Below are positions 31,211-39,281 of a stretch of DNA of 64,000 nucleotides, piece by piece; the first letter of the stretch is position 1, and each line of letters begins with the position of its first letter. The translations under genes and the position numbers were made by a program. The notes beneath the pieces are model-generated. The model worked only from the letters and a program-made list of their open reading frames with translations, was not told the DNA's origin and searched no databases. This DNA is from Oscillospiraceae bacterium (GTDB lineage: Bacteria > Bacillota > Clostridia > Oscillospirales > Oscillospiraceae), in assembly GCA_015067495.1 (NCBI GenBank), contig SVMI01000004.1, positions 22,222 through 86,221 of the forward strand, given 5' to 3'.

Positions 31211-33223
31211 TCACTTTCCGCTCAGGGCATATTCAGCGCTGAGCTTTTTGTTTGTCCTGCCGATCAGCGTACCGATCACGATGCCGATGGCGATCACCAC
31301 AGCCAGACCGATCAGGGCAGCAACGACGTTCAGAGAAGCGGGAGCGGTGATCAGCGTGCCAACGGTGTACACCAGATACGCGACCACATAGCCGGTAGCA
31401 AACTGCAGGCCGATGCCGCCCCAGAACCACTTGCGATCCTTGATCTCCGAGTTCATAGCACCCAGCGCAGCAAAGCACGGGGGTGTAAAGAGGTTGAACA
31501 TCAGGTATGCAAGGGCAGCGACTTTCGTGATTGCCATCACACCTGCCACCTCCGCGCCTGCGCCTTCCATCAGCGCCAGCTCTTCTGTGTCGATCAGGTT
31601 CTCAAGACCCACAAAGCAGACTGCCAGCGTGCCGACCACATTTTCCTTGGCGATGAAGCCGGTGACAGCCGCTGCTGCCATCTGCCACGATACGACACCT
31701 ACGATGGGTACCAGCAGATACGCAATGGGATTTGCAATGGTTGCGAGGATAGATTCAGAAGCGGCTTCCGCCTCTTGGAAGCTCCATGTGAAGGTCTGCA
31801 TGATCTGCACCACAGTGTTGCAGACCAGAATGACCGTACCTGCCTTGACAATGTACGCCCAGCCGCGGCTGCACATGGAAATGAATGCACGCTTGATAGA
31901 GGGCAGCTTATACTCAGGCAGTTCAATGATGAAGAAGGACTTGCGGTTCTTGTGACCGGCGATTTTGTTCACCAGCAGCGCACCGATGAGGATCAGGAAA
32001 ATGCCGACAAAATACATCAGCGTACCCACCCAGTCGGCGTTGTCGAAAAACGCGCCTGCAAACAAAGCAATGACAGGGAGCTTTGCGCCGCAGGGCATGA
32101 AGGGGGTCAGCATTGCGGTAGCGCGACGCTCCCGCTCGTTGCGGATGGTGCGGCATGCCATAACGCCGGGGATGGCACAGCCGGTGCCGATGACGAAGGG
32201 AATCACGGACTTGCCGGAAAGACCGACCCACTTGAAAATGGGATCAAGGACGACGGTAGCACGTGCCATATAGCCGCAGTCCTCCAGCAGGGCGATCAGG
32301 AAGTACATGACCATCACGAGGGGCAGGAAGCCGACCACCGCGGCAACACCGCCGATGACGCCGTCAACCAACAGCGCCTGCAAAATGGGAGACGCGCCGG
32401 AAACCAGCTCACCGACCCAGCCTTGGAAGGCTCCCAGCCATCCCGCCAGCAGGTCAGCCAACCAAACACCAAGACCCAGCTTTCCGTCAGACTGGGAAAT
32501 GTGGAACACGAGGAACATCACCGCCGCAAAGATCACCAGTCCCAGAATGGGGTGGGTGATGACAGAGTCGATCTTGTCTTGGAAATTTTTATTTCTGGTC
32601 AGAACCTTACGCTTTTCCACCTCGGCGACGATCTTGTTGACAAACTGGAAACGCTTGCGGTCAGCAGCCTCGACAGCTTTCTTATCGGTCAGGTCAACGT
32701 CGCCCTGCACGTAGGGCGCTTTCTGCGTCTTCCCCTGCAGCGCGGCAGCAGCCTGAACCACTTCCTTCAGACCATCGCCGGTGGTGGAGGTGGTGTCCAC
32801 AACGGGGCAGCACAGCTTTTCAGAGAGTGCTTTTACATCGATCTTTGTCTGCTTCTTCTCGTTGATGTCGTGCTTGTTCAGCGCAACCACCACGGGAATG
32901 CCCAGCTCCAGCAGCTGGGTAGTAAAAAACAGCGAGCGGCTCAGATTGGTAGCATCCACAATGTTGACGATCACATCAGGCTGCTCGTTCTTGACATAGG
33001 AGCTGGTGATGCTCTCCTCGGAAGTAAAGGGCGACATGGAGTACGCGCCGGGAAGATCGACAGCGATCAGCTCCAGCTCCCCCCCATACACCTTTTTGAT
33101 GGGTGCCTCTTTTTTGTCCACGGTAACGCCCGCCCAGTTGCCGACCTTTTCATTGCGACCGGTCAGGGCATTGTACATGGTGGTCTTGCCGCTGTTGGGA
33201 TTGCCTGCAAAAGCAATTCTCAT
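31211..33223 (-). CDS. feoB: Ferrous iron transport protein B
   Basis: GTP-gated Fe2+ importer, 670 residues. The cytoplasmic G domain carries GNPNSGKTTMYNALTG (G1), VDLPGAYSM (G3) and ALNKHDI (G4). The helical linker ends near residue 210, and the membrane part follows, with the two inverted Gate repeats (VIPFVIGTGCAIPGVMACRT, AFISMCSRGWAYIVKAGTV) and Cys near the pore. ATG at 33223 follows AAGGAGG. It lies between feoA and the Cys-rich peptide. A palindromic box at 33278-33293 sits between feoA and feoB, in addition to two boxes at the operon promoter, which suggests dual control by the divergent DtxR-type regulator. Confidence 0.96.
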   Translation of the reverse strand: MRIAFAGNPNSGKTTMYNALTGRNEKVGNWAGVTVDKKEAPIKKVYGGELELIAVDLPGAYSMSPFTSEESITSSYVKNEQPDVIVNIVDATNLSRSLFFTTQLLELGIPVVVALNKHDINEKKQTKIDVKALSEKLCCPVVDTTSTTGDGLKEVVQAAAALQGKTQKAPYVQGDVDLTDKKAVEAADRKRFQFVNKIVAEVEKRKVLTRNKNFQDKIDSVITHPILGLVIFAAVMFLVFHISQSDGKLGLGVWLADLLAGWLGAFQGWVGELVSGASPILQALLVDGVIGGVAAVVGFLPLVMVMYFLIALLEDCGYMARATVVLDPIFKWVGLSGKSVIPFVIGTGCAIPGVMACRTIRNERERRATAMLTPFMPCGAKLPVIALFAGAFFDNADWVGTLMYFVGIFLILIGALLVNKIAGHKNRKSFFIIELPEYKLPSIKRAFISMCSRGWAYIVKAGTVILVCNTVVQIMQTFTWSFQEAEAASESILATIANPIAYLLVPIVGVVSWQMAAAAVTGFIAKENVVGTLAVCFVGLENLIDTEELALMEGAGAEVAGVMAITKVAALAYLMFNLFTPPCFAALGAMNSEIKDRKWFWGGIGLQFATGYVVAYLVYTVGTLITAPASLNVVAALIGLAVVIAIGIVIGTLIGRTNKKLSAEYALSGK

Positions 33224-33277
33224 AGATGGATTCCTCCTTCAATTTATCTGACAGTTGATACTGCAAATTGAAATTTC

Positions 33278-33293
33278 GTTAGCATCCGCTAAC
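33278..33293. promoter_or_regulatory. DtxR-type box between feoA and feoB
   Basis: GTTAGC-ATCC-GCTAAC, identical to the box at 33619-33634, 55 bp upstream of feoB. Confidence 0.7.
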
Positions 33294-33337
33294 AGCAGTG
33301 CAAAAGGCAAGCAGCGGGCATTTCCGCTGCGCTGAGC

Positions 33338-33550
33338 TCAAACGATGATCGCCTCTGCCAACTGGTTGTCGATGTTGTATCTGCCATCCTTGATGGAAAC
33401 CGTACAGCCGCCTCTCCTACGGGAGACCACCGTGATCGGTTCGCCGCTGTAACAGCCAAGGGAAAACAGAAACGCATCAAGCTCTTCGTCGTCGGTTTCG
33501 ATCCGCTGAATGATATACTCTTTGCCTTCTTCTGCAACTGCTAAAGTCAT
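33338..33550 (-). CDS. feoA: Ferrous iron transport protein A
   Basis: 70-residue SH3-like FeoA that stimulates FeoB at the membrane. The fold is recognisable from TLAVAEEGKEYIIQRIETDD, LGCYSGEPITVVSRRRGGC and VSIKDGRYNIDNQLAEAIIV. ATG at 33550 follows AGGTG; an in-frame start three codons earlier lies within the ribosome site. It is the first gene of feoA-feoB-Cys-rich peptide. Only one FeoA is present, while many clostridia carry two. Confidence 0.9.
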   Translation of the reverse strand: MTLAVAEEGKEYIIQRIETDDEELDAFLFSLGCYSGEPITVVSRRRGGCTVSIKDGRYNIDNQLAEAIIV

Positions 33551-33585
33551 ACCTGTCACCTGATTCGAAAATCAAAAATTCTGTC

Positions 33586-33601
33586 GTTAGTGATTGCTAA
33601 C
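33586..33601. promoter_or_regulatory. DtxR-type box downstream of the feo promoter
   Basis: GTTAGT-GATT-GCTAAC, a one-mismatch version of the other boxes, 33 bp from the next one. Confidence 0.65.
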
Positions 33602-33618
33602 TTCCGTCCTGAAAATTA

Positions 33619-33634
33619 GTTAGCATCCGCTAAC
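33619..33634. promoter_or_regulatory. DtxR-type box at the feo transcription start
   Basis: GTTAGC-ATCC-GCTAAC perfect palindrome, ten bases downstream of the -10 box, placed for repression by a metal-loaded regulator. Confidence 0.75.
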
Positions 33635-33643
33635 ACCTCATAC

Positions 33644-33672
33644 ATTTTAACGCCGCTGCCTTATTTTGTCAA
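33644..33672 (-). promoter_or_regulatory. Predicted promoter of feoAB
   Basis: Minus strand consensus TTGACA, 17-base spacer, TAAAAT. Confidence 0.8.
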
Positions 33673-33707
33673 TCATTATTGCCAATTTTTCGTAAATTTT
33701 TCTCCCC

Positions 33708-33736
33708 TTGCAATCCATGATCATCCATGGTAAAAT
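33708..33736 (+). promoter_or_regulatory. Predicted promoter of the DtxR-type regulator
   Basis: TTGCAA, 17-base spacer, TAAAAT, 30 bp before the start codon and divergent from the feo promoter. Confidence 0.7.
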
Positions 33737-33765
33737 AAATCCATGTCAATGAACGGAGGATTTTT

Positions 33766-34140
33766 ATGTCCATTCACGAGTCTGCCGAGATGTATCTCGA
33801 AACCATCTATACCCTCTCCAAAACCGCCCCTGCGGTGCGCAGTGTGGACGTCGCCGAGGCTTTGGGCTACTCCCGTCCCAGCGTCAGCCGCGCGGTTGGT
33901 CTTCTCAAAAAGGACGGCTGTGTTTTGATGGACGAGAACGGTTTTTTGTCCCTGACTGAAAAGGGCGCGCAGATCGCCTCCCAGATCTATGAGCGTCATA
34001 CGGTGCTGTCCTCCCTGCTGGAAGCGTTGGGCGTGGACAAGGAGACTGCTGCCGAGGATGCCTGCAAAATTGAGCATGTGATCAGCGACCAATCCTTTGG
34101 TGCTATCAAGACATATATTGAGAAAACCAACACCCCCTGA
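33766..34140 (+). CDS. DtxR/MntR family metal-dependent repressor
   Basis: 124-residue regulator. The N-terminal winged helix has SAEMYLETIYTLSKTAPAVR and the recognition helix YSRPSVSRAVGLLKKDG; the second domain holds the metal/dimer helices with YERHTVLSSLLEALGV, EDACKIEHVISDQSF. His and Glu residues at the expected metal positions (H in YERH, E and H in KIEHV) are present. It lacks the C-terminal SH3-like domain. ATG at 33766 follows GGAGG. It is divergent from feoAB, whose promoter carries two palindromes and whose feoA-feoB gap a third, so iron-dependent repression of feo is the likely role; manganese sensing cannot be excluded. Confidence 0.88.
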   Translation: MSIHESAEMYLETIYTLSKTAPAVRSVDVAEALGYSRPSVSRAVGLLKKDGCVLMDENGFLSLTEKGAQIASQIYERHTVLSSLLEALGVDKETAAEDACKIEHVISDQSFGAIKTYIEKTNTP

Positions 34141-34192
34141 TGTGGCTTTGCCGCACGAACCGTGATATCGCACAAAAAAGAACAAAAAATGC

Positions 34193-34221
34193 TTGATTTT
34201 TCGTGCAACCTGTGTTAATAT
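34193..34221 (+). promoter_or_regulatory. Predicted promoter of the purine-riboswitch operon
   Basis: TTGATT, 17-base spacer, TAATAT; the leader RNA would start near 34228. Confidence 0.7.
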
Positions 34222-34244
34222 ACTTAAACTGATAATGTAACCCA

Positions 34245-34331
34245 CAGGTATATGCGCAAAATATGGTTGCGCGTCTCTACAAACCGCCCTAAATGGTTGT
34301 CTACCGATCCGAGGATCGGTAGGCTTTTTTT
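34245..34331 (+). promoter_or_regulatory. Variant purine riboswitch with overlapping terminator (predicted ON switch)
   Basis: The aptamer follows the purine-riboswitch fold: P2 TGCGCAA / TTGCGCG around loop AATATGG, J2/3 GTCTCTAC, P3 CAAACC / GGTTG around loop CCCTAAA whose CC can pair with GG of the P2 loop, and J3/1 TCT with the ligand-pairing C (34301). P1 is short (GGT / ACC plus A50-T302). The 5' arm of the terminator (CTACCGATC at 34301-34309, pairing with 34314-34322, then seven T) includes J3/1 and P1, so ligand-bound aptamer and terminator exclude each other. Departures from consensus are A73 to U, a pyrimidine swap in J2/3, and L3 CCCTAAA instead of CCGTAAA. Confidence 0.8.
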
Positions 34332-34358
34332 ATAAGAGAGGAGGACTAAAAAAGAAAG

Positions 34359-35060
34359 ATGCATCAAACAAAAAAAGCTGTTCTTTACACTGAAATTATC
34401 TATTTTTTGGCACTTGCGCTGCTGGCTGTCGGCACAGCACTGACCGTATACGGGGATCTTGGTATTTCCATGGTCGTCGCACCTGCCTACATATTGCACC
34501 TGAAGCTCTCTCAATTTTTCCCGTTTTTCACCTTCGGTGTCGCCGGATATACACTGCAGGCAGTCGTTTTGATCGTAATGATGCTGTTGCTGCGCAAAGC
34601 CAAGCTCATTTACCTGCTCTCCTTCGGTACTGCTGTGGTATATGGCTCCGCGCTGGACGGTGCGATGCTGCTGATCGGTTTTTTGCCGGAAAACCCATAT
34701 CTGCAGATCCTTCTCTATATTGTAGGCACCGTTTTATGCTGCGCAGCGCTCGCGCTGCTGTTTGCTGCTTATTTCCCCCCGGAAGCATATGAATTGTGTG
34801 TAAAGGAGCTTTCCGCCAAGCTCAACAAGCCTGTTCATATCGTGAAGACTGTTTACGATTGCTGCAGTTTGGCAGTATCTGTCGTTTTGAGCCTTTCCTT
34901 TTTCGGAACGATCCGCGGAATCGGCATCGGTACTGTGATCTGCGCATTCCTGTACGGCGTTCTGATCCGCACGTTCCAAAAGCTTTACGACCGATATTTT
35001 CTCTTTGCAGACAAATTTCCCCTGCGCAAATATTTTGAAGAAAGCGAGATGACAACATGA
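34359..35060 (+). CDS. Multi-pass membrane protein, YczE/DUF6198-like
   Basis: 233-residue membrane protein with about five to six helices, resembling the YczE/DUF6198 group of uncharacterised inner-membrane proteins. Visible are an early helix IIYFLALALLAVGTALTVYG followed by DLGISMVVAPAYIL, and the segment VKELSAKLNKPVHIVKTVYD in a cytoplasmic loop. ATG at 34359 follows GAGGAGG. It is the first gene behind a purine-type riboswitch and overlaps the nucleotidase-kinase fusion by four bases (ATGA), so it may transport a purine compound; that is inference. The proximity of a nucleotide-degrading enzyme and an ON-type switch favours export. Confidence 0.7.
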   Translation: MHQTKKAVLYTEIIYFLALALLAVGTALTVYGDLGISMVVAPAYILHLKLSQFFPFFTFGVAGYTLQAVVLIVMMLLLRKAKLIYLLSFGTAVVYGSALDGAMLLIGFLPENPYLQILLYIVGTVLCCAALALLFAAYFPPEAYELCVKELSAKLNKPVHIVKTVYDCCSLAVSVVLSLSFFGTIRGIGIGTVICAFLYGVLIRTFQKLYDRYFLFADKFPLRKYFEESEMTT

Positions 35061-36166
35061 ATAAAAAATACCGTCTTTCCACCGCCTTGGACATCGACGA
35101 TCTTTTGATGGAATGTACCTCCTATGCCATTCGGCTGGCAAACGAAAAATATGGATTTGATCCTCCCATGACCATTTATGAAAAAGAAAAATGGGGAAAA
35201 CTGGGAACCCGTGCCGACAGCATCTATCCTTATTTCAGCGACCCGGAATTTTACCGCACCCAGCCGGTTTATGAAGGTGCAAAGGAATTTGTACGTCGGC
35301 TCACCCAGATGACCGAGGTCTTTATCTGCACCGCTGTTCCGCCGCAGTTTATGGGCATCCGCGCCCAGCGGATCATGGAGGAGTTCCCTGAGATCCCTGC
35401 CGATCACATCTATATGGGCGCCCGCAAGGAAAACATCCATACCGATATTCTCTTTGACGACGCCATGCACAACATTCTCTCGTCCAACGCCAAATATCCC
35501 ATTCTGATGCGCCGTCCTTGGAATCAGGAGGCAACCGGCATGCTGGCGGTGAACAATTATGATGAATTTCTGAAGCTGGTGGAAGTGATCGCGGAGAGCT
35601 ATTCCGCCGTTTCCCATCAAACCGCCCCGGAGCATCCCGATATTGTGGTTTTGGTAGGACCCTCCAGCAGCGGTAAATCCAAGATCGCCACCCGTTTTCT
35701 GTCAGAAAACGACGATTTTGAGAAGCTGACCAGCTATACCACCAAGGATCCCACCGCCGTGGAAGTCAACCATTGGTATCACTACGTCCCGCTGGAGGAT
35801 TTCCGAAAAATGTGCGACAGCGGTGAAATGCTGCAGTCGACCATGTATGCCGGTCACGGCTATGGCTCTAAAAAAGCAGACATTCAGCAGATCCTCTCCC
35901 GGGGCAAGCGGGTGATGACCACCATGGACATCTGCGGTGCCATGTCCCTGAAGACCTACTACAAAAACGTCACCACCATTTACATCAAGCGGGACAAAAA
36001 GGCACTGATGGCCAATATTTTACGGAAAAATTCCTCTATTGAGGACAAGGTCAACCGTCTGATGGCCATTGAATATGAGGAGAAAAATGCCGCGCTTTGC
36101 GACTACGTCATCAGCTTTGACACCTACGACGAAGCCGCTGAACAGCTGGGCCGTATTCTGAAATAA
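35057..36166 (+). CDS. Fusion of 5'(3')-deoxyribonucleotidase-like and guanylate-kinase-like domains
   Basis: 369-residue cytoplasmic protein. Residues about 1-185 are a HAD-type nucleotidase of the NT5C family: TALDIDDLLMECT gives the nucleophile/acid DxDD pair, ICTAVPP the second motif and DILFDDAMHN the Mg-binding motif. Residues about 195-369 resemble guanylate kinase: P-loop LVGPSSSGKSK, SYTTKDP in place of the usual SYTTRxPR, and the base-binding-type YGSKKADI. Such fusions are uncommon. It overlaps the membrane-protein stop by ATGA and ends at a strong terminator. With the riboswitch it suggests purine-nucleotide (possibly deoxyguanylate) turnover; kinase activity needs testing because the conserved Arg is replaced. 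Confidence 0.8.
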   Translation: MNKKYRLSTALDIDDLLMECTSYAIRLANEKYGFDPPMTIYEKEKWGKLGTRADSIYPYFSDPEFYRTQPVYEGAKEFVRRLTQMTEVFICTAVPPQFMGIRAQRIMEEFPEIPADHIYMGARKENIHTDILFDDAMHNILSSNAKYPILMRRPWNQEATGMLAVNNYDEFLKLVEVIAESYSAVSHQTAPEHPDIVVLVGPSSSGKSKIATRFLSENDDFEKLTSYTTKDPTAVEVNHWYHYVPLEDFRKMCDSGEMLQSTMYAGHGYGSKKADIQQILSRGKRVMTTMDICGAMSLKTYYKNVTTIYIKRDKKALMANILRKNSSIEDKVNRLMAIEYEEKNAALCDYVISFDTYDEAAEQLGRILK

Positions 36167-36172
36167 GCCTTT

Positions 36173-36209
36173 CGCCACCGGCACAAACGCCGGTGGCGTT
36201 TCTTTTTTA
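36173..36209 (+). terminator. Intrinsic terminator of the riboswitch operon
   Basis: CGCCACCGGC / GCCGGTGGCG perfect ten-bp stem and a TTTCTTTTTT tail. Confidence 0.9.
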
Positions 36210-36218
36210 TTACGGCAC

Positions 36219-36247
36219 TTGTGAAGTTGCATTTTTTGTGCTATGAT
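36219..36247 (+). promoter_or_regulatory. Predicted promoter of the RamA-like gene
   Basis: TTGTGA, 17-base spacer, TATGAT. Confidence 0.55.
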
Positions 36248-36278
36248 AGTGTAAATTTATGAAAAGCGAGGGCTTTTT

Positions 36279-38207
36279 ATGCCGAAAATCACATTCCAAA
36301 TTGAAGCCGGCGCGCCGGTGATCATGGAAGCCAACGTAGGCGACAATCTTTTGGAACTTGCCCGCCGGGGCAATGTTGCCATCGACGCCCCCTGCTCCGG
36401 CAACGGCTCCTGCGGCAAGTGCCGCGTGCAGCTGCTTGAGGGCGAGCTGGAGACCGTCCCCTCCCGTCACATTTCCGACGAGGATTTCCAAAAGGGCTGG
36501 CGCTTGAGCTGCAACTGCAAGGTGGTGGGCGATTGCACCGTGCTGGTGCCGGACATCGCCAGTGCCTATAAATCCCGCATGAAGACCGCCGACCTGTCGA
36601 GTCCCGAGGAGGTCGCCATTTTCGAGACCGCCCAGCGGGAGCTGAAGAAAAGCGGCATCGTCTTTGAAAATCAGTTCCGTGCGGTCAGCCTTTCCATGTC
36701 CGCCCCCAGCGAGGACGACACCATGCCCGACATCGAGCGTCTGACATGGGCAGTGCAGGAAGCGTTGGGTGTGGAAAAGGTTCACGTCCCCTTCGCTGTG
36801 ATGGTCAAGCTTGCGCGTGTCCTGCGTGAATTTGACTTCAACGTCACCGTCAAGGGTCGCCTTGAGGGCAATGCCTTCCACTGTATGGAGATCTGCGGAC
36901 CGGAGGATACCCTTCTGGTGGGCTGCGCCATCGACATCGGCACGACGACTGTGACCATGGTGCTGGTCGACCTTGAAAGCGGCAAGATCCTCGCCAAAGG
37001 TTCTTCCGGCAACGGTCAGATCCGCTACGGCGCAGATGTCATCAACCGCATCATCCAGCAGTCCAAGCCAGGCGGCGCAGAGAATCTGCGCAAAGCGATC
37101 GTGGAGGAGACCCTGAATCCCATCATCCGCAACCTCTGCCGCAGCGCAAAATGCACAGAGCGCAGCATTCTGCGGCTTTCCGTCGGCGCGAACACCACTA
37201 TGAACCACCTGCTCGTCGGTGTGGATGCCGACCCCGTGCGTATGGATCCCTACATCCCCAGCTTCTTCGGCTGGGAAGGTCTGCTTGCCGGTGATCTGAA
37301 GCTGCCGGCAAATCCCCTTGCCCCTGTTGTGATCGCGCCCAACATCGGCTCTTACGTGGGCGGAGACATTACCGCCGGAACGCTGGCGAGTCTGATCTGG
37401 GACAAGGACGAGATGAGTCTGTTCATTGACCTCGGTACCAACGGCGAGATCGTCTTTGGCAACCGGGACTTCCTCATGAGCTGCGCCTGCTCTGCAGGTC
37501 CTGCCTTTGAAGGCGGCGACATCTCCTGCGGCATGCGCGCAACCGACGGCGCGGTGGAAGCCTGCGTCATTGACAAAGACACCATGGAGCCGACGCTCAC
37601 CATCGTGGGCGATGCCGGGCAGAAATGCGTCGGCATCTGCGGCAGCGGCATCATCGACATCATTTCCGAGCTATTCCGCTGTGGCATCATCAACGCCAAA
37701 GGACTGTTCGTCCGGGACGGCAAGCGCGTCCTGCGGGATGCCCACGGCTCAGGTCGCTATGTTCTGGCATTCCCCAACGAGACCGAGACCGGGCGCGAGG
37801 TGTCCATCAATGAAGTGGACATCGACAATTTTATCCGTGCCAAGGGCGCGATCTTCTCTGCCATCGACACGCTGCTGCAGTCCGTTGACATGACCGTTGA
37901 CATGATCGACCACGTGTACGTCGCCGGCGGCATCGGCTCGGGCATCAATATGAAAAATGCGGTCAACATCGGCATGCTGCCGGACGTGGAGCTGGAGAAG
38001 TTCAGCTACATCGGCAACTCCTCCCTCACCGGTGCTTATGCCATGGTCATCAGCGATCAGGCAATCGAAAAGTGCGCCGAGGTGGGTGCGAACATGACCT
38101 ATCTGGAGCTTTCCACCTACCCGGGCTATATGGACTCCTTCGTGGCAGCCTGCTTCCTGCCCCATACGGACGCACGTCTGTTCCCGAATAGTCGTCAGGA
38201 GGTATAA
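36279..38207 (+). CDS. RamA-like corrinoid-protein reductive activator (2Fe-2S plus ASKHA/DUF4445)
   Basis: 642-residue protein of the RACE/RamA type, which restores inactive Co(II) corrinoid proteins to Co(I) using ATP. The N-terminus (about 1-95) is a plant-type 2Fe-2S ferredoxin with CSGNGSCGKC and a fourth Cys in LSCNCK. A linker domain follows, then the ASKHA ATPase core (about 215-640) with CAIDIGTTTVTMVLVD and LFIDLGTNGEIVFG, and HVYVAGGIGSG near the end. ATG at 36279 has a weak site GCGAGGG. No corrinoid methyltransferase is in the window. It is followed within two bases by DUF3786, so the two products are probably made in fixed proportion. Confidence 0.85.
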   Translation: MPKITFQIEAGAPVIMEANVGDNLLELARRGNVAIDAPCSGNGSCGKCRVQLLEGELETVPSRHISDEDFQKGWRLSCNCKVVGDCTVLVPDIASAYKSRMKTADLSSPEEVAIFETAQRELKKSGIVFENQFRAVSLSMSAPSEDDTMPDIERLTWAVQEALGVEKVHVPFAVMVKLARVLREFDFNVTVKGRLEGNAFHCMEICGPEDTLLVGCAIDIGTTTVTMVLVDLESGKILAKGSSGNGQIRYGADVINRIIQQSKPGGAENLRKAIVEETLNPIIRNLCRSAKCTERSILRLSVGANTTMNHLLVGVDADPVRMDPYIPSFFGWEGLLAGDLKLPANPLAPVVIAPNIGSYVGGDITAGTLASLIWDKDEMSLFIDLGTNGEIVFGNRDFLMSCACSAGPAFEGGDISCGMRATDGAVEACVIDKDTMEPTLTIVGDAGQKCVGICGSGIIDIISELFRCGIINAKGLFVRDGKRVLRDAHGSGRYVLAFPNETETGREVSINEVDIDNFIRAKGAIFSAIDTLLQSVDMTVDMIDHVYVAGGIGSGINMKNAVNIGMLPDVELEKFSYIGNSSLTGAYAMVISDQAIEKCAEVGANMTYLELSTYPGYMDSFVAACFLPHTDARLFPNSRQEV

Positions 38208-38208
38208 A

Positions 38209-38817
38209 ATGATAGAAAACAACAAAGAAGAAGTTCCCTTTTCCCATTATGAAGGGCTGTTTCGTGCTTTAGAGCCTGCAGCTGTTACGCAGCGTCTCGG
38301 AGCGGTCAAATGGGATGGCAAGGAATTTTATGTAAACCTCTTAGGTCGGGAGTTTGCCATCTCCCATCCTGGCTATGCCATCCGCGGGATCGATGGCGGC
38401 AGCATTCCTCCCCTGCCTACACAAACCTTCCTGCTGCGCTACCTGCTGGAGTGCAGGGACGTGGCTTGGAGCGGGCAGTGGAAGACCTTCCGGGAGATGC
38501 CTTGGGGCGAGCTTTACATCAAGCCCTACACAGGCAGAGTCCTGACCCGCGCCGCTTTCACCTTCGGCACGCGGATTGCTGCCTTCCGTGCCGCCTGCGA
38601 AAAGATGGGTGCTGCCCCGCTGCCCCACGGCGACGCAGGCTTCCAGTTTGAGCTTTTGCCGGGCTATTTCATGCAGATCCTTGCATGGGAGGGGGACGAT
38701 GAGTTCCCGCCCAATGCGCAGGTGATCTACTCGGATAACTTCGCCGATGCCTTCGCCGCAGAAGACCGGGTGGTCGCAGGTGATGTGCTGATCTCCACCA
38801 TCAAAGGGAATATGTAA
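38209..38817 (+). CDS. DUF3786 domain protein
   Basis: 202-residue cytoplasmic protein of the DUF3786 family, uncharacterised but frequent in anaerobes with corrinoid or iron-sulfur metabolism. No transmembrane segments or Cys clusters. Recognisable are FYVNLLGREFAISHPGYAI, the WKTFREMPWGE loop and a C-terminal beta region ending VVAGDVLISTIKG. ATG at 38209 begins one base after the activator stop codon and uses GGAGG inside that gene, so the pair is translationally coupled. The role may be handling of the corrinoid partner, by association only. Confidence 0.8.
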   Translation: MIENNKEEVPFSHYEGLFRALEPAAVTQRLGAVKWDGKEFYVNLLGREFAISHPGYAIRGIDGGSIPPLPTQTFLLRYLLECRDVAWSGQWKTFREMPWGELYIKPYTGRVLTRAAFTFGTRIAAFRAACEKMGAAPLPHGDAGFQFELLPGYFMQILAWEGDDEFPPNAQVIYSDNFADAFAAEDRVVAGDVLISTIKGNM

Positions 38818-38820
38818 CAC

Positions 38821-38856
38821 ACAAGGGCGTGCCGACCGGCACGCCCTTGTTTTTTA
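38821..38856. terminator. Intrinsic terminator of the RamA/DUF3786 operon
   Basis: CAAGGGCGTGCC / GGCACGCCCTTG stem with loop GACC, followed by TTTTTTATT. A near copy lies at 39602-39637. Confidence 0.9.
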
Positions 38857-39255
38857 TTGCTTTGTCATTGCATCGCGCTTGCTTTTGCCGCAAACACAGG
38901 AGGATTCATATGCCAGATGCACTCTGCCGCAGGCGCAGCGCCAGCCGTTTTCAGGAGTTTCTGTATAAACACCATCCTGTGCATACACATAAAAACTATC
39001 CTTTCCAGACGCACCGACGTCCATATGCTGCAGTCTGTAGTTCATTTCCATCAGATTGTCCACAATTTCGCCGTAGCCGTAAAGCATAAAACCACTGATC
39101 CATGAACTCAGTGCGCCCACAACTGCAACAATGATGCCAGTCAAAAAGTTTGCCGTAAATATAAGAACCACGCCGCCGATCACACTGACTGCGATGCCGA
39201 TTCCGCAAATGATCTTGGTCAGACTCTTGATTTTTGTTCCAACCCATTCGTACAT
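38854..39255 (-). CDS. Small two-helix membrane protein with C-terminal zinc ribbon
   Basis: 133-residue protein of unknown function. Two hydrophobic segments (IICGIGIAVSVIGGVVLIF and FLTGIIVAVVGALSSWISGF) anchor it in the membrane; the C-terminus reads WRCACGRV and ESSCVCGKSK, a CxC-CxC zinc ribbon. ATG at 39255 follows AAGGAAAG. It is divergent from an XRE-type regulator, and two matching palindromes lie in the shared promoter region. The protein is probably the regulator's target. Could be a stress or toxin-antitoxin-like accessory; no direct evidence. Confidence 0.7.
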   Translation of the reverse strand: MYEWVGTKIKSLTKIICGIGIAVSVIGGVVLIFTANFLTGIIVAVVGALSSWISGFMLYGYGEIVDNLMEMNYRLQHMDVGASGKDSFYVYAQDGVYTETPENGWRCACGRVHLAYESSCVCGKSKRDAMTKQ

Positions 39256-39281
39256 AATGCTTTCCTTCTTTCTAAATCTTT

